Source of the DNA: Lachnospiraceae bacterium
GTDB lineage: Bacteria > Bacillota > Clostridia > Lachnospirales > Lachnospiraceae
Length of the DNA: 39,059 nt
Assembly (NCBI GenBank): GCA_022510525.1
Contig: JAFLTH010000022.1
Location: 1 to 39,059, forward strand
Direction of reading: 5' to 3'
Made by a program: the position numbers and the translations under genes. The notes under the pieces were generated by a model that was not told where the DNA came from, searched no databases, and saw nothing but the letters and a program-made list of their open reading frames with translations. Shown piece after piece: positions 16,781-25,957 of the stretch (the stretch's first letter is position 1; every line of letters starts with the position of its first letter).

Positions 16781-17632
16781 ATGAATTATCAATGGTATCC
16801 GGGTCATATGATGAAGGCAAAGCGTATGATGCAGGAAAATATCAAGCTGATTGATTTGGTCATAGAGATTGTGGATGCCAGAATCCCTTTAAGCAGTCGC
16901 AATCCGGATATTGATGAGCTTGGAAAAAACAAGTCGAGACTTATACTTTTAAACAAATCCGATCTTGCAGATACCGCGGCCAATAAGGAATGGCTGGAAT
17001 ATTTTAAGCAGAAAGGTTTCTTTGTGCTGGAAATCAATTCCAAATCGGGTGCCGGAATCAAGGCGATTCAGGGGACCGTCAGGGAAGCCTGCAAGGAGAA
17101 AATAGAGCGCGATATGAAAAAAGGTATTAAAAACAGACCGGTTCGCGCAATCGTAGCAGGGATACCGAATGTAGGCAAATCAACTTTTATCAATTCCTAT
17201 GCGGGCAGGGCCTGTACCAAGACCGGAAACAAACCGGGCGTTACCAAGGGAAAGCAGTGGATTCGCCTGAATAAGGATTTGGAGCTTCTTGATACGCCGG
17301 GAATTTTATGGCCCAAATTCGAAAATCAGGATGTGGGCAGAAAACTAGCATATATAGGCTCAATGAACGATGATATTTTACAGATAGAAGAACTTGCAAT
17401 GGACTTGCTTGCATATTTGGTGATACACTATAAGGAAGAACTTACTGAAAGATATCAATTGACCGAAGAAGTCAATACGCCGCTGCAGATTTTAGAGCAT
17501 ATCTGTGAAGACAGAAAATGTTATAAAAAGGGCGGAGAAATTGATTATGAGAAGGCTGCTTCTATTTTGCTGGATGATTTCAGAAGCGGAAGGCTTGGAA
17601 GGATTACATTGGAAAAACCAGACGAGGTTTAG
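16781..17632 (+). CDS. rbgA: Ribosome biogenesis GTPase RbgA (YlqF)
   Basis: This 283-residue GTPase is circularly permuted: the G4 motif NKSD (about 60) comes before G1 GIPNVGKST (about 126) and G3 DTPG (about 170). It begins with the YlqF signature QWYPGHMMKAKR. RbgA is needed for late 50S assembly. It lies between two signal peptidase genes, 17 and 24 bases from each, and before rnhB as in Bacillus. Confidence 0.96.
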   Translation: MNYQWYPGHMMKAKRMMQENIKLIDLVIEIVDARIPLSSRNPDIDELGKNKSRLILLNKSDLADTAANKEWLEYFKQKGFFVLEINSKSGAGIKAIQGTVREACKEKIERDMKKGIKNRPVRAIVAGIPNVGKSTFINSYAGRACTKTGNKPGVTKGKQWIRLNKDLELLDTPGILWPKFENQDVGRKLAYIGSMNDDILQIEELAMDLLAYLVIHYKEELTERYQLTEEVNTPLQILEHICEDRKCYKKGGEIDYEKAASILLDDFRSGRLGRITLEKPDEV

Positions 17633-17656
17633 GGAGAAGGAAGGTTGCTAAAATAA

Positions 17657-18196
17657 ATGAAAAAGGTGCTGCGTGAAGTATTTAATACCAGTTTATATCT
17701 GTTAGTGGTACTGTGTTTGACGTATCTGGTAATACATTTTGTAGGTCAGAGGACACAGGTGAGCGGAAGCTCAATGGAGCCTAAGCTGAGTGATGCAGAT
17801 AATCTTATTGTAGATAAAATTACTTATAAATTTAAGGAACCCGAGCGCTTTGATATTATTGTTTTTCCCTTTCAGTATAAGGAGGATACGTATTATATCA
17901 AGCGTATCATAGGTATGCCCGGAGAGACTGTATTTATAGATGAGAGTGGAAATATATACATTGATGACGAGCTTCTTGACGAAAGCTATGGAAAAGAGAT
18001 CATAAACGATCCCGGCAGGGCATATACGCCGATTACTTTGGGAGAGGATGAATATTTTGTATTGGGGGACAACAGGAACAATAGCTCAGACAGCAGGGAT
18101 CCTTCGGTAGGAAATATTAAGCGAGGGAATATTATCGGCAGGGCATGGCTGAGGATATGGCCTTTTGGTAAATTTGGGTTTATTAAACATAGATAA
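17657..18196 (+). CDS. Signal peptidase I, copy 2
   Basis: The 179-residue protein has an N-terminal transmembrane helix (about 9-28), the catalytic serine in GSSMEPKL, catalytic lysine in YYIKRIIGMPGE and the box GDNRNNSSDSR. All catalytic parts are intact, so it is a functional type I signal peptidase. It is shorter and clearly diverged from the copy at 16176, suggesting an old duplication or different substrates. It lacks the basic 15-residue tail of copy 1. Confidence 0.93.
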   Translation: MKKVLREVFNTSLYLLVVLCLTYLVIHFVGQRTQVSGSSMEPKLSDADNLIVDKITYKFKEPERFDIIVFPFQYKEDTYYIKRIIGMPGETVFIDESGNIYIDDELLDESYGKEIINDPGRAYTPITLGEDEYFVLGDNRNNSSDSRDPSVGNIKRGNIIGRAWLRIWPFGKFGFIKHR

Positions 18197-18213
18197 ACAT
18201 GGAGTATAAGAAT

Positions 18214-18987
18214 ATGGCAGAATCGATACAAGAGATTAAAAAGAAATTACAGGCAGCTGAGTATGACGGGCTGCCTGAATTGTTTTCGATATACGAAAAT
18301 GACGGCAGAAGTGGAGTCATACAGGCACTTGAAGCTGCCAGGAAACGGCTTTTGGCATATGAAAAGGAAGTAGAGCGTACAGAGAAACTTAAATTTTATG
18401 AGAAAAAATATGCTTCCTATTCATACATATGCGGTATTGACGAAGTCGGCAGAGGACCGCTTTCCGGGCCGGTAGTGGCAGGCGCGGTAATTTTGCCAAA
18501 AAATTGTAACATTTTATATATCAATGATTCTAAGAAACTATCCGAAAAAAAAAGAGAAGAACTTTATGAAATTATAATGAAGGATGCGGTAGCGGTCGGA
18601 ATCGGCTATGCCACACCGGAGCGGATTGATGAAATCAATATTCTGCAGGCAACCTACGAGGCAATGAGAGAGGCTGTTTCCAAATTAAGTGTAGAGCCGG
18701 ATTTATTGCTGAATGATGCCGTCACCATACCTGAACTGCCTATGGATCAGGTTCCGATAATCAAGGGTGATGCCAAAAGCATCTCCATAGGTGCGGCAAG
18801 CATAGTGGCTAAAGTGACAAGAGATCGCATCATGTGCGAATACGACAGTGTATTCCCCGAATATGGCTTTGCATCCAATAAAGGATATGGTTCTGCGCAG
18901 CATATAGAGGCGCTTAAAAAATACGGACCATGTCCGATTCACAGAAAAACTTTTATCACACATTTTGTTACGGAGGTTAACAATTGA
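18214..18987 (+). CDS. rnhB: Ribonuclease HII
   Basis: The 257-residue enzyme removes RNA from RNA-DNA hybrids and single ribonucleotides from DNA. It has an N-terminal helical extension of about 70 residues as in Bacillus, then GIDEVGRGPLSGPVVAGAV with the D-E pair, NDSKKLSEKKRE, and the SIGAASIVAKVTRD region. ATG 18214 lies 9 bases after GGAG and matches the family start; ATG 18199 lacks a ribosome binding site. Its TGA overlaps the TTG start of the next gene by three bases. Confidence 0.95.
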   Translation: MAESIQEIKKKLQAAEYDGLPELFSIYENDGRSGVIQALEAARKRLLAYEKEVERTEKLKFYEKKYASYSYICGIDEVGRGPLSGPVVAGAVILPKNCNILYINDSKKLSEKKREELYEIIMKDAVAVGIGYATPERIDEINILQATYEAMREAVSKLSVEPDLLLNDAVTIPELPMDQVPIIKGDAKSISIGAASIVAKVTRDRIMCEYDSVFPEYGFASNKGYGSAQHIEALKKYGPCPIHRKTFITHFVTEVNN

Positions 18988-20846
18988 ATCTGGGAGATAT
19001 TTTTCAAGCATTGACCGGTGGAGTCAAACCATCCAATACCTCGGCCAGAACTTCAGGAGCATATGCAACAGGTGATGGAAATTACCGTGCAATGAGTGAG
19101 ATTAGGAATATGGTGCCGGGTCAGACCATTCAGGGCGAGGTGGTCGGAAAAGACGGAAATACCGTGCAGATTGCATTGGATTCGGAAACCGTTCTTACCG
19201 CCAAGCTGGAACGTGATTTGAATATTGCACTTGGACAGAGTATGAGTTTTGAAATAAAAACCAATAGCAATTCACTTATATCTCTAGTGCCGCTCTATGC
19301 CAATATGGCCAACGAAGCTACGATTATGAGGGCACTGGCAGCCGCAGGTCTGCCGGAAACTATGGATAATATGAAAATGGTGTCCGATATGATGCGGGAA
19401 GGTATGCCTATTGACAGAGACTCAATAGCATATGTTAACAGGCAGTTGATAGATTATCCCAATGCGGACCCAAATGCGATTATGCAGATGATACGCCTGG
19501 GTATGCCCATATCTGCGGAGAGCATTGAGCAGTTTGGAATGTATAAGAATTATGAGCATCAGATTTTGCAGAGTGCGGAGCAGATTATGGATGAGATTCC
19601 GCAGACGTATATGGAATTGATTGCAGAAGGAAAGGATACCGAGGCTGCTTCCTTTTATGAACAGATAATAAAAGCGCTGATAGGAGAAAGTGCCGATGTC
19701 GAAACTGCATTGCCCGAAGCCGGAGAGGGAGCTACGGGAGCAGAGGGAGAGGTGCTTACCAAAGTATTTACCGATGGTTTGGTAGATGATTTGACCAATA
19801 CAGTCAACGAAAACGGAGACGGAGTAAAAGGAGAAAATCCCGAGGCGCTTCAAGGCACAGCACATACTGTTGCCGACGGAGCTGCCTCTGAAACAGCGTC
19901 AGACGCCCTGAATGCCGCTTTAAAAGAAGGAGGGGTTAATAATGCCTCAAATGACAGTAACGCTGCAAATGGGGCTGTATATGAAGCGACAGAAGGGCTT
20001 GCCGGTAAGGTCAATATTCCGGATAGAGCATGGCACGAGCTTGGCGATATGATACGGAAACTTGGTGCAGATCCTGAGATTGCAAAACAGATATCCGAGG
20101 GTAAGCTTTCAGCCAAGGAGACTCTTTCCCAAATCAATGACTTGATTGCCGCCAATTCCAATCTGATTAAAGAAGGCTTTCATGAATCACTAAAAGACCT
20201 GTTTGGAAGCAAATCATTTCATAACCTGTTACAATCTCAAATGTCCAATTCGTGGTTGATAAAACCTGAGGAAGTGGCGGATAAAGAAAATGTGGAGAGG
20301 CTTTATGAGAGGCTTAAAGAGCAGACGGCAAAAATAAGCGAGGCCTTCCAGATGGTAGATAAGGCAGACAGTGCCGGGGCAAAGAGCGTAAACAACTTAC
20401 AAAATAATTTAGATTTTATGAATCAGATGAATCATCTTTTTACCTATGTACAACTGCCGCTTAAAATGGCAGGCAATCAGGCTCACGGCGATTTGTATGT
20501 GTATACTAACAAGAAGAGCCTTGCCAATAAGGATGGTACTGTAACAGCCCTGCTTCACCTGGATATGGAAAATCTGGGACCGATGGATGTATACGTTACC
20601 ATGAATACAGCTCAGAACAAGGTAAATACCAATTTCACGCTTAAAGATGAAACCGCATTGGATCTGATTGCGGAGCACATCCATATCTTGAATGACCGGC
20701 TTGAGAAGCGCGGATATTCGATGAAAGCAGATTTCAGGTTAAAAGACGAGGAAGAGCCGGAAGAAACTAACATAATGGAAGAGATAATCAAGCAGAGCAA
20801 AAATATATCTGTGTTGAGTCGGACTTCGTTTGATATGAGGGCTTAA
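18984..20846 (+). CDS. FliK-like (YlqG-type) flagellar hook-length control family protein
   Basis: The 620-residue protein starts at TTG 18984, overlapping rnhB, with ACGGAGG seven bases away. The N-terminal part (1-120) resembles a small beta domain (PGQTIQGEVVGKDGNTVQIALD). A repetitive helical middle contains two REGMPIDRDSIAYV / RLGMPISAESIEQF repeats, followed by an acidic low-complexity stretch rich in Ala, Glu, Gly and Asn (about 230-335). The C-terminal 110 residues contain a FliK_C-like motif, LHLDMENLGPMDVYVTM. Position after rnhB and before an FlhB-C-like gene matches Bacillus ylqG. No flagellar structural genes are nearby, so its role is unknown. Confidence 0.78.
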   Translation: MNLGDIFQALTGGVKPSNTSARTSGAYATGDGNYRAMSEIRNMVPGQTIQGEVVGKDGNTVQIALDSETVLTAKLERDLNIALGQSMSFEIKTNSNSLISLVPLYANMANEATIMRALAAAGLPETMDNMKMVSDMMREGMPIDRDSIAYVNRQLIDYPNADPNAIMQMIRLGMPISAESIEQFGMYKNYEHQILQSAEQIMDEIPQTYMELIAEGKDTEAASFYEQIIKALIGESADVETALPEAGEGATGAEGEVLTKVFTDGLVDDLTNTVNENGDGVKGENPEALQGTAHTVADGAASETASDALNAALKEGGVNNASNDSNAANGAVYEATEGLAGKVNIPDRAWHELGDMIRKLGADPEIAKQISEGKLSAKETLSQINDLIAANSNLIKEGFHESLKDLFGSKSFHNLLQSQMSNSWLIKPEEVADKENVERLYERLKEQTAKISEAFQMVDKADSAGAKSVNNLQNNLDFMNQMNHLFTYVQLPLKMAGNQAHGDLYVYTNKKSLANKDGTVTALLHLDMENLGPMDVYVTMNTAQNKVNTNFTLKDETALDLIAEHIHILNDRLEKRGYSMKADFRLKDEEEPEETNIMEEIIKQSKNISVLSRTSFDMRA

Positions 20847-20879
20847 ACTCGCAGGTTGAGAGAAAGGCAAGTGAAATAT

Positions 20880-21167
20880 ATGGCGCAGGAGAAAGAAAAT
20901 AAAGTTAAGCAGGCAATTGCACTGGAATTCGATCCCAGCGATGAGGCGCCCAGAGTCATTGCTTCGGGGCGGGGAGCCCTTGCTGAACGTATTATAGAGA
21001 AAGCCAAGGAAGCCGATGTTCCCATACACCGGGATGACAAGCTTGCAGATACTTTGTCGCGTCTTGAAATCGGCGAGATGATTCCGCCGGAGCTGTATGA
21101 GGTCGTAGCCGAAATCCTTGTGTTTGTTGATTCCATGGATAAGATAAGGGCTAAGATGAATAAATAA
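20880..21167 (+). CDS. FlhB C-terminal domain-like protein (YlqH-type)
   Basis: The 95-residue protein is a free-standing copy of the cytoplasmic C-terminal domain of the flagellar export gate FlhB: AIALEFDPSDEAPRVIASGRG, then IHRDDKLADTLSRLEIGEMIPPELYEVVAEIL, seen here by its ends. It lacks the membrane part and the NPTH autocleavage motif. GTG 20871 (three bases after AAAGG) and ATG 20880 (12 bases) are both possible. It pairs with the FliK-like gene upstream as ylqG-ylqH in Bacillus; FliK and FlhB interact in flagellar substrate switching, so the two products may bind each other. Confidence 0.85.
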   Translation: MAQEKENKVKQAIALEFDPSDEAPRVIASGRGALAERIIEKAKEADVPIHRDDKLADTLSRLEIGEMIPPELYEVVAEILVFVDSMDKIRAKMNK

Positions 21168-21207
21168 TATTTTTTGACAAGGCAGGAAAAACAGGAATAA
21201 ACAGGAA

Positions 21208-21558
21208 ATGAATACAAGAGCAATAGGAGCAGATAAAGAAGAAATTGCCTGCTCATATCTTACACAAAACGGCATTAAAATAAAAGAGCGAAATTTTCGC
21301 TGCCGCCAAGGCGAAATTGACATAATTGGATACGACGGACAATACCTTGTATTTTTCGAAATTAAATACAGAAAAACCACATCCAAAGGCACCGCAGCAG
21401 AAGCCGTCAATACCAAAAAACAGTACAAAATTTGTCGTGTTGCCGACTATTACAGAATGATACACCACTGCCCCGATAATACACCTATACGCTTCGATGT
21501 GGTGGCAATCGATGACAGTGAAATCATGTGGTATAAAGATGCTTTTTATTATTGTTAA
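21208..21558 (+). CDS. yraN: YraN family (UPF0102) endonuclease-like protein
   Basis: The 116-residue protein has the restriction-endonuclease-like fold motif of UPF0102: GADKEEIACSYL, RNFRCRQGEIDIIGYD and VFFEIKYRK give the D-x(n)-E-x-K catalytic pattern. The biological role is unclear; a nuclease or Holliday-junction role has been suggested from structure. It sits after rnhB-ylqG-ylqH and before pgeF. The start follows a weak AACAGGAA. Confidence 0.9.
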   Translation: MNTRAIGADKEEIACSYLTQNGIKIKERNFRCRQGEIDIIGYDGQYLVFFEIKYRKTTSKGTAAEAVNTKKQYKICRVADYYRMIHHCPDNTPIRFDVVAIDDSEIMWYKDAFYYC

Positions 21559-21574
21559 TATTATCAATAAAGTA

Positions 21575-21653
21575 GGAGTTTGGGAAAATAAATAAAAACG
21601 GGGTGACTTGCCACCGCATCGGAACCCCGGGTTTATTTATTTTTCCAAACTCC
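21575..21653. repeat. Long near-perfect inverted repeat between yraN and pgeF
   Basis: The 22-base arms 21575-21596 (GGAGTTTGGG then AT-rich) and 21632-21653 pair throughout with one G-U. An inner CGGGG/CCCCG helix (21599-21603 with 21625-21629) caps a 21-base loop. The right arm ends one or two bases before the pgeF ribosome binding site GGAAGGA. It resembles a small palindromic mobile element or a regulatory stem more than a terminator, because no terminal T run follows. Confidence 0.75.
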
Positions 21654-21666
21654 GGAAGGATAGAAA

Positions 21667-22515
21667 ATGAACATAAAACGTAAATCCACTTCACTTCAGA
21701 TGAAGCGCAACACAAGCGGAGAGGCTGAATATCTCACCTTTCCGCTTTTTGAAAATACCGGCCTTGTACGCCACTTATTTTCCACAAGACTGGGTGGTGC
21801 AAGCAGCGGTATCTTTTCATCCATGAACCTAAGTTACACCCGGGGTGACGACAAAGAAGCGGTAGACGAGAATTATCGCCGTATAGCAGCGCTGCTTGGC
21901 TGTGATGTATCCGACATAGTCTGCTCAGACCAGACTCATACCACGAATGTCAGGGTAGTTGATGATAACGACAGGGGAAAAGGCATCCTCTACCCCAAAG
22001 ACTATACTGATGTTGATGGTTTGATAACCAATGTGAAAGGCATTGTGCTTGCAACATTTTACGCGGATTGTGTACCGCTTTTTTTTATTGATGTCAAAAA
22101 TAAGGCTATTGGACTGTCTCATTCCGGTTGGAGAGGAACCGTCGGACGAATGGGAGCGGTAACTATAGATGCGATGAAAAAAGAATACGGAACGAAGCCT
22201 GAAGATATCTTGGCTGCCATAGGTCCGTCAATCTGCCGGGACTGTTATGAGGTGAGCGAGGACGTGGCAGAGGCTTTCAGAAATGAGTTTAATAAAGCAG
22301 GGCAGAGCGAGCAGCTTCTTTTATCCAAAGGAAAGGGTAAGTATCAGTTGGATTTGTGGAAGGCAAACCGGATCATACTTGAAGAAGCCGGTGTCTTACC
22401 TGATAAAATACAGGTCACCGATATTTGTACCTGCTGCAATCCGGATTATTTGTTTTCCCACAGGGCAAGTCAGGGAAAACGTGGAAATCTAGGAGCTTTT
22501 TTAGGACTTATTTAA
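21667..22515 (+). CDS. pgeF: Multicopper-oxidase-like purine nucleosidase / peptidoglycan editing factor PgeF (YlmD, YfiH)
   Basis: The 282-residue protein belongs to DUF152/YfiH. It has CSDQTHTTNV, FYADCVPLFF and HSGWRGTVGRM, supplying the His-Cys-His metal site, and GPSICRDCYEV plus the terminal RGNLGAFLGLI. In Escherichia coli the family removes wrongly added L-Ser from UDP-MurNAc precursors; mammalian and other homologues cleave purine nucleosides. Which applies here is not decided. GGAAGGA lies 6 bases before ATG 21667. Confidence 0.9.
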   Translation: MNIKRKSTSLQMKRNTSGEAEYLTFPLFENTGLVRHLFSTRLGGASSGIFSSMNLSYTRGDDKEAVDENYRRIAALLGCDVSDIVCSDQTHTTNVRVVDDNDRGKGILYPKDYTDVDGLITNVKGIVLATFYADCVPLFFIDVKNKAIGLSHSGWRGTVGRMGAVTIDAMKKEYGTKPEDILAAIGPSICRDCYEVSEDVAEAFRNEFNKAGQSEQLLLSKGKGKYQLDLWKANRIILEEAGVLPDKIQVTDICTCCNPDYLFSHRASQGKRGNLGAFLGLI

Positions 22516-22607
22516 CAAACTTAAGAAAATATTAAAAAAATTCCCATATATTCCTTTATGTTTTAATGTTAGTTTATAACCAAACAAACGAAAGAGGGGT
22601 GGAACAA

Positions 22608-23300
22608 GTGGCCAATATTCTGGTATGTGACGATGATAAGGAAATTGTAGACGCAATAGAAATTTATCTGTTGCAGGAAGGATATCAGATTTTCAAAGCA
22701 TATGACGGAGATCAGGCGATTAAGATTCTTAAGGAAAATACCATACATCTGCTTATAATCGATGTGATGATGCCTAAACTTGACGGCATCCATGCCACTT
22801 TGAAAATCAGGGAATATTCAAGTATTCCTATCATAATTCTTTCCGCCAAGTCGGAGGACAGTGATAAGATTCTGGGGCTGAATATAGGCGCAGATGATTA
22901 TGTCACCAAGCCTTTTAATCCGCTTGAGCTTGTAGCAAGGGTCAAGTCCAATATAAGGCGCTACACCATGCTTGGCAATCTTAATGTGGATAACAACGCA
23001 TTGTTCAGGGTAGGTGGTCTTTGTATTGACGACGATACCAAGGAGGTTACGGTAGACGGTGAGTCTGTTAAGCTGACGCCGATAGAGTACAATATTCTGC
23101 TTTTGCTTGTAAAAAACTGCGGCAGAGTTTTCTCAATCGACCAGATTTATGAAAGCATCTGGAACGAAGAGGCAATAGGGGCAGACAATACGGTGGCGGT
23201 ACATATCAGACATATAAGGGAGAAAATTGAAATCAATCCTAAAGAGCCGCGCTATCTGAAAGTCGTATGGGGTGTTGGTTATAAGATTGAGAAACAGTAA
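22608..23300 (+). CDS. OmpR/PhoB-family response regulator
   Basis: The 230-residue protein has a receiver domain with the acidic pocket (VCDDDKEI), phospho-acceptor Asp in LLIIDVMMPKLDG, Ser/Thr in LSAKS, and Lys in VTKPFNPLELVARV. A winged-helix DNA-binding domain follows (about 130-230, SVKLTPIEYNILLLL to WGVGYKIEKQ). I chose GTG 22608 because GAGGGGTGG lies 6 bases upstream and it starts just before the first strand; the ATG at 22566 adds 14 unconserved residues. It lies 21 bases before the sensor kinase and is presumably its partner. Confidence 0.93.
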   Translation: MANILVCDDDKEIVDAIEIYLLQEGYQIFKAYDGDQAIKILKENTIHLLIIDVMMPKLDGIHATLKIREYSSIPIIILSAKSEDSDKILGLNIGADDYVTKPFNPLELVARVKSNIRRYTMLGNLNVDNNALFRVGGLCIDDDTKEVTVDGESVKLTPIEYNILLLLVKNCGRVFSIDQIYESIWNEEAIGADNTVAVHIRHIREKIEINPKEPRYLKVVWGVGYKIEKQ

Positions 23301-23321
23301 ATATGGGAAGGGAGTATATTT

Positions 23322-25955
23322 ATGAAAAAGAGGATATCCGGAAAAAAGGTAAGGTTTTGCCTTATGCTCCTACAGCATATATTGCTTTTTGCTGTGGCGA
23401 TTGCAATCTTTGTGGTGGCAACGGGATCTACTGTGATAATAGATGGAAAAAGATATGGTCTGGATGCTTCGGACAGTGATAAGGCATACGAAGACTCTGA
23501 GTTGTTTAATATGCTTTATGGACAGTCTGTGGCCGATATTATACGCTTTGGCGTAATCAGGAGCCAGTTAGAAACAGGCGGGAAATTTTACGGTAAAAAA
23601 GTTATCGATGTAACGGCATATAATCATCGTGATTCCGGTATACCTGAGCAATATGTCACTGCCAGGTATTATCTGGAGGATTTACTTAAATGGAGTCAGT
23701 ATGGTGTAGAATTTTCTAACCAGTATATGACTTATAAAGAGCTGGGGGCATTCTTAAGTGATAAGACCATGCTGACAATTGTCGATCCTGACAGTAAGTA
23801 CTACAATACTTCGGATGCAAATTATATGAAATCGGATATTGGTAATTACACCTTCGTTGATGGTGTGTCTGCCAATATGATAACCTATGACGGATATGAT
23901 GGAGATACATATACCGAATATTATGGTGAAGGTGAACTTGTAGATGTAGAAGAAGATGTGAATGTTAATGTATTAATAAATCGATATAAGACTGTTGATG
24001 GTAAGAATATTGAGAATTATACCGCAGATCTGCCAAGTTATAATGAACTCTGCCTTAATGTTTTGACGGCGATAGATAATCTTAGCTATAATTACGAAGA
24101 ATATTTAGCCTTTATGGATAAATACGACTACAACAATTCCAATATTCGATACTATATTGAAAAGACGGTAGGCGGCAATACCGAATATTTTACAAATATG
24201 GAGGATATCATAAGCACAAACGGCGTAGAGAACAGACTTAAGACCGGGGATATTGTAACTGTTTTCAACGATATTTTCTCTTCTAATGACGGAAAAAGTT
24301 TTGCCAAATATATTTATTATAGTCCGTCGATAATGAGGTATGAAAGTAACACATCGATTAAAGAAAGTACAATAAGGGATATAGTTATGAAATATGACTA
24401 TGCGTATCCTGAGGATATAAAAATATGGATAGGCATAGATACAAGGTATCCCATAGAAGATGCAATAGCACAGGGTGCATCGGGGTATAAAAATTATCTG
24501 CCATATTTCTGGCAGTGGGGAGTACTGGCCGTAATCGCACTTGTTATGTATCTGGTACTCCTTGTATATCTTACCATCACAACGGGAAGGGAGACTGACG
24601 AGGCTGGAAATATCTATATAAACCTAACGGAGTTTGATAAAGTCCACACGGAAATTGCAGTTCTTTTTCTTGCCGGAGTGATTGTTATTTTTAGTGCGGC
24701 GGCCGTCTTTATAGATGAGATTTGCAATTACAGATATGTTGAGTATTTACAGAGAGTTTATACCAATAATCCGGTTGCTTTGGCGATTATTATCGGAGCA
24801 GCGGTATTTGTACTGGATGCTATCTTCTGCTTATTCTATTACAGCCTTATCAGAAGGCTTAAAGCCAGAGTTTTGTGGAAGAACAGCTGTCTGAGGCAGC
24901 TTGTTAAAAAAGGTAACGGCTGGATAGAGAAACTCCGCATGAATGGTAATATCATAGTTGCAACCTGGGTTCCATATGGTATCTTTGTTGTATTCAATTT
25001 AGTGATGGCAATGACACTTGAAATCAATATAATCGGTATTATAATCGCAATTATACTTGATCTGATAATTGGAGTATTTCTATACCATGATGCAAAAGAA
25101 AGACAGGATATAGTAAAAGGCATTGAACGGATTTCGGCAGGAGATTTTTCTTATCAGATAGAGTTATCCGGTCTGCACGGAGACAATACTGAACTTGCAA
25201 AAGCTGTTAACAACATAGGAAACGGAATTAAAAATGCGGTAGAAATAAGTATGAAAGACGAGCGAATGAAAGCCGAGCTTATTACAAATGTATCCCATGA
25301 TATCAAAACTCCGCTTACGTCAATTATCAATTATGTGGACCTTATTAAAAGAGAAGAAACCGATAACGAGAGGATTCGCGGATATATCCAGGTGCTTGAT
25401 GAAAAATCCCAGCGTCTGAAACAATTGATTGATGACCTTGTGGAGGCAAGCAAAATATCATCGGGCAACATAAGCCTCCATTTTGAAAAAATAAATCTTA
25501 CAGAGCTGCTCAATCAGACAATAGGAGAGTTTTCCGAGAAGTTTGAGGAAAAAGGCTTAAGTATTGTAATGAGTGGTAATGCATCGAATGTGATAATAGA
25601 GGCTGACAGTAAAAGTATCTGGCGTGTGATAGAAAATCTCTTCAATAATGTATATAAATATGCGCTGGAACGTACGAGAGTATATGTTTCCATTAACCTC
25701 ATTTCCGGAGACGGGGGACAGTTAAGTGAGAAGGTCGAGATTACAATTAAAAACATCTCTGCAAGTGAACTTAACTGTAATCCCGAAGAGCTTACGGAAC
25801 GCTTTAAGAGAGGAGATGAGTCCAGAACCACAGAGGGTAACGGGCTGGGGCTGTCAATAGCCAAAAATTTGACAGAGGCGCAGCACGGTACTTTCGAGAT
25901 ACAGTTGGACGGTGATTTATTTAAAGTGATTCTTATATTCCCCGTTATGCAGTAA
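23322..25955 (+). CDS. Large multi-pass sensor histidine kinase
   Basis: The 877-residue kinase has an N-terminal helix (about 12-34), a large, probably extracellular domain of about 360 residues (35-396) rich in Tyr, Asn and Asp, and at least four more hydrophobic segments (about 397-417, 443-464, 484-508 and a double segment 543-588). A HAMP-like region follows, then HisKA with His659 in NVSHDIKTPLTSI, and an ATPase domain ending near GNGLGLSIAKN. The N, G1 and G2 boxes look intact. I do not recognise the sensor domain. It probably phosphorylates the regulator encoded 21 bases upstream. GGGAAGGGAG precedes ATG 23322. Confidence 0.9.
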   Translation: MKKRISGKKVRFCLMLLQHILLFAVAIAIFVVATGSTVIIDGKRYGLDASDSDKAYEDSELFNMLYGQSVADIIRFGVIRSQLETGGKFYGKKVIDVTAYNHRDSGIPEQYVTARYYLEDLLKWSQYGVEFSNQYMTYKELGAFLSDKTMLTIVDPDSKYYNTSDANYMKSDIGNYTFVDGVSANMITYDGYDGDTYTEYYGEGELVDVEEDVNVNVLINRYKTVDGKNIENYTADLPSYNELCLNVLTAIDNLSYNYEEYLAFMDKYDYNNSNIRYYIEKTVGGNTEYFTNMEDIISTNGVENRLKTGDIVTVFNDIFSSNDGKSFAKYIYYSPSIMRYESNTSIKESTIRDIVMKYDYAYPEDIKIWIGIDTRYPIEDAIAQGASGYKNYLPYFWQWGVLAVIALVMYLVLLVYLTITTGRETDEAGNIYINLTEFDKVHTEIAVLFLAGVIVIFSAAAVFIDEICNYRYVEYLQRVYTNNPVALAIIIGAAVFVLDAIFCLFYYSLIRRLKARVLWKNSCLRQLVKKGNGWIEKLRMNGNIIVATWVPYGIFVVFNLVMAMTLEINIIGIIIAIILDLIIGVFLYHDAKERQDIVKGIERISAGDFSYQIELSGLHGDNTELAKAVNNIGNGIKNAVEISMKDERMKAELITNVSHDIKTPLTSIINYVDLIKREETDNERIRGYIQVLDEKSQRLKQLIDDLVEASKISSGNISLHFEKINLTELLNQTIGEFSEKFEEKGLSIVMSGNASNVIIEADSKSIWRVIENLFNNVYKYALERTRVYVSINLISGDGGQLSEKVEITIKNISASELNCNPEELTERFKRGDESRTTEGNGLGLSIAKNLTEAQHGTFEIQLDGDLFKVILIFPVMQ

Positions 25956-25957
25956 TT

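Noticed and set aside
20739..21428. A 229-residue minus-strand frame over ylqH and yraN
   Set aside because: It covers two well-recognised genes and shows no motif or start signal.
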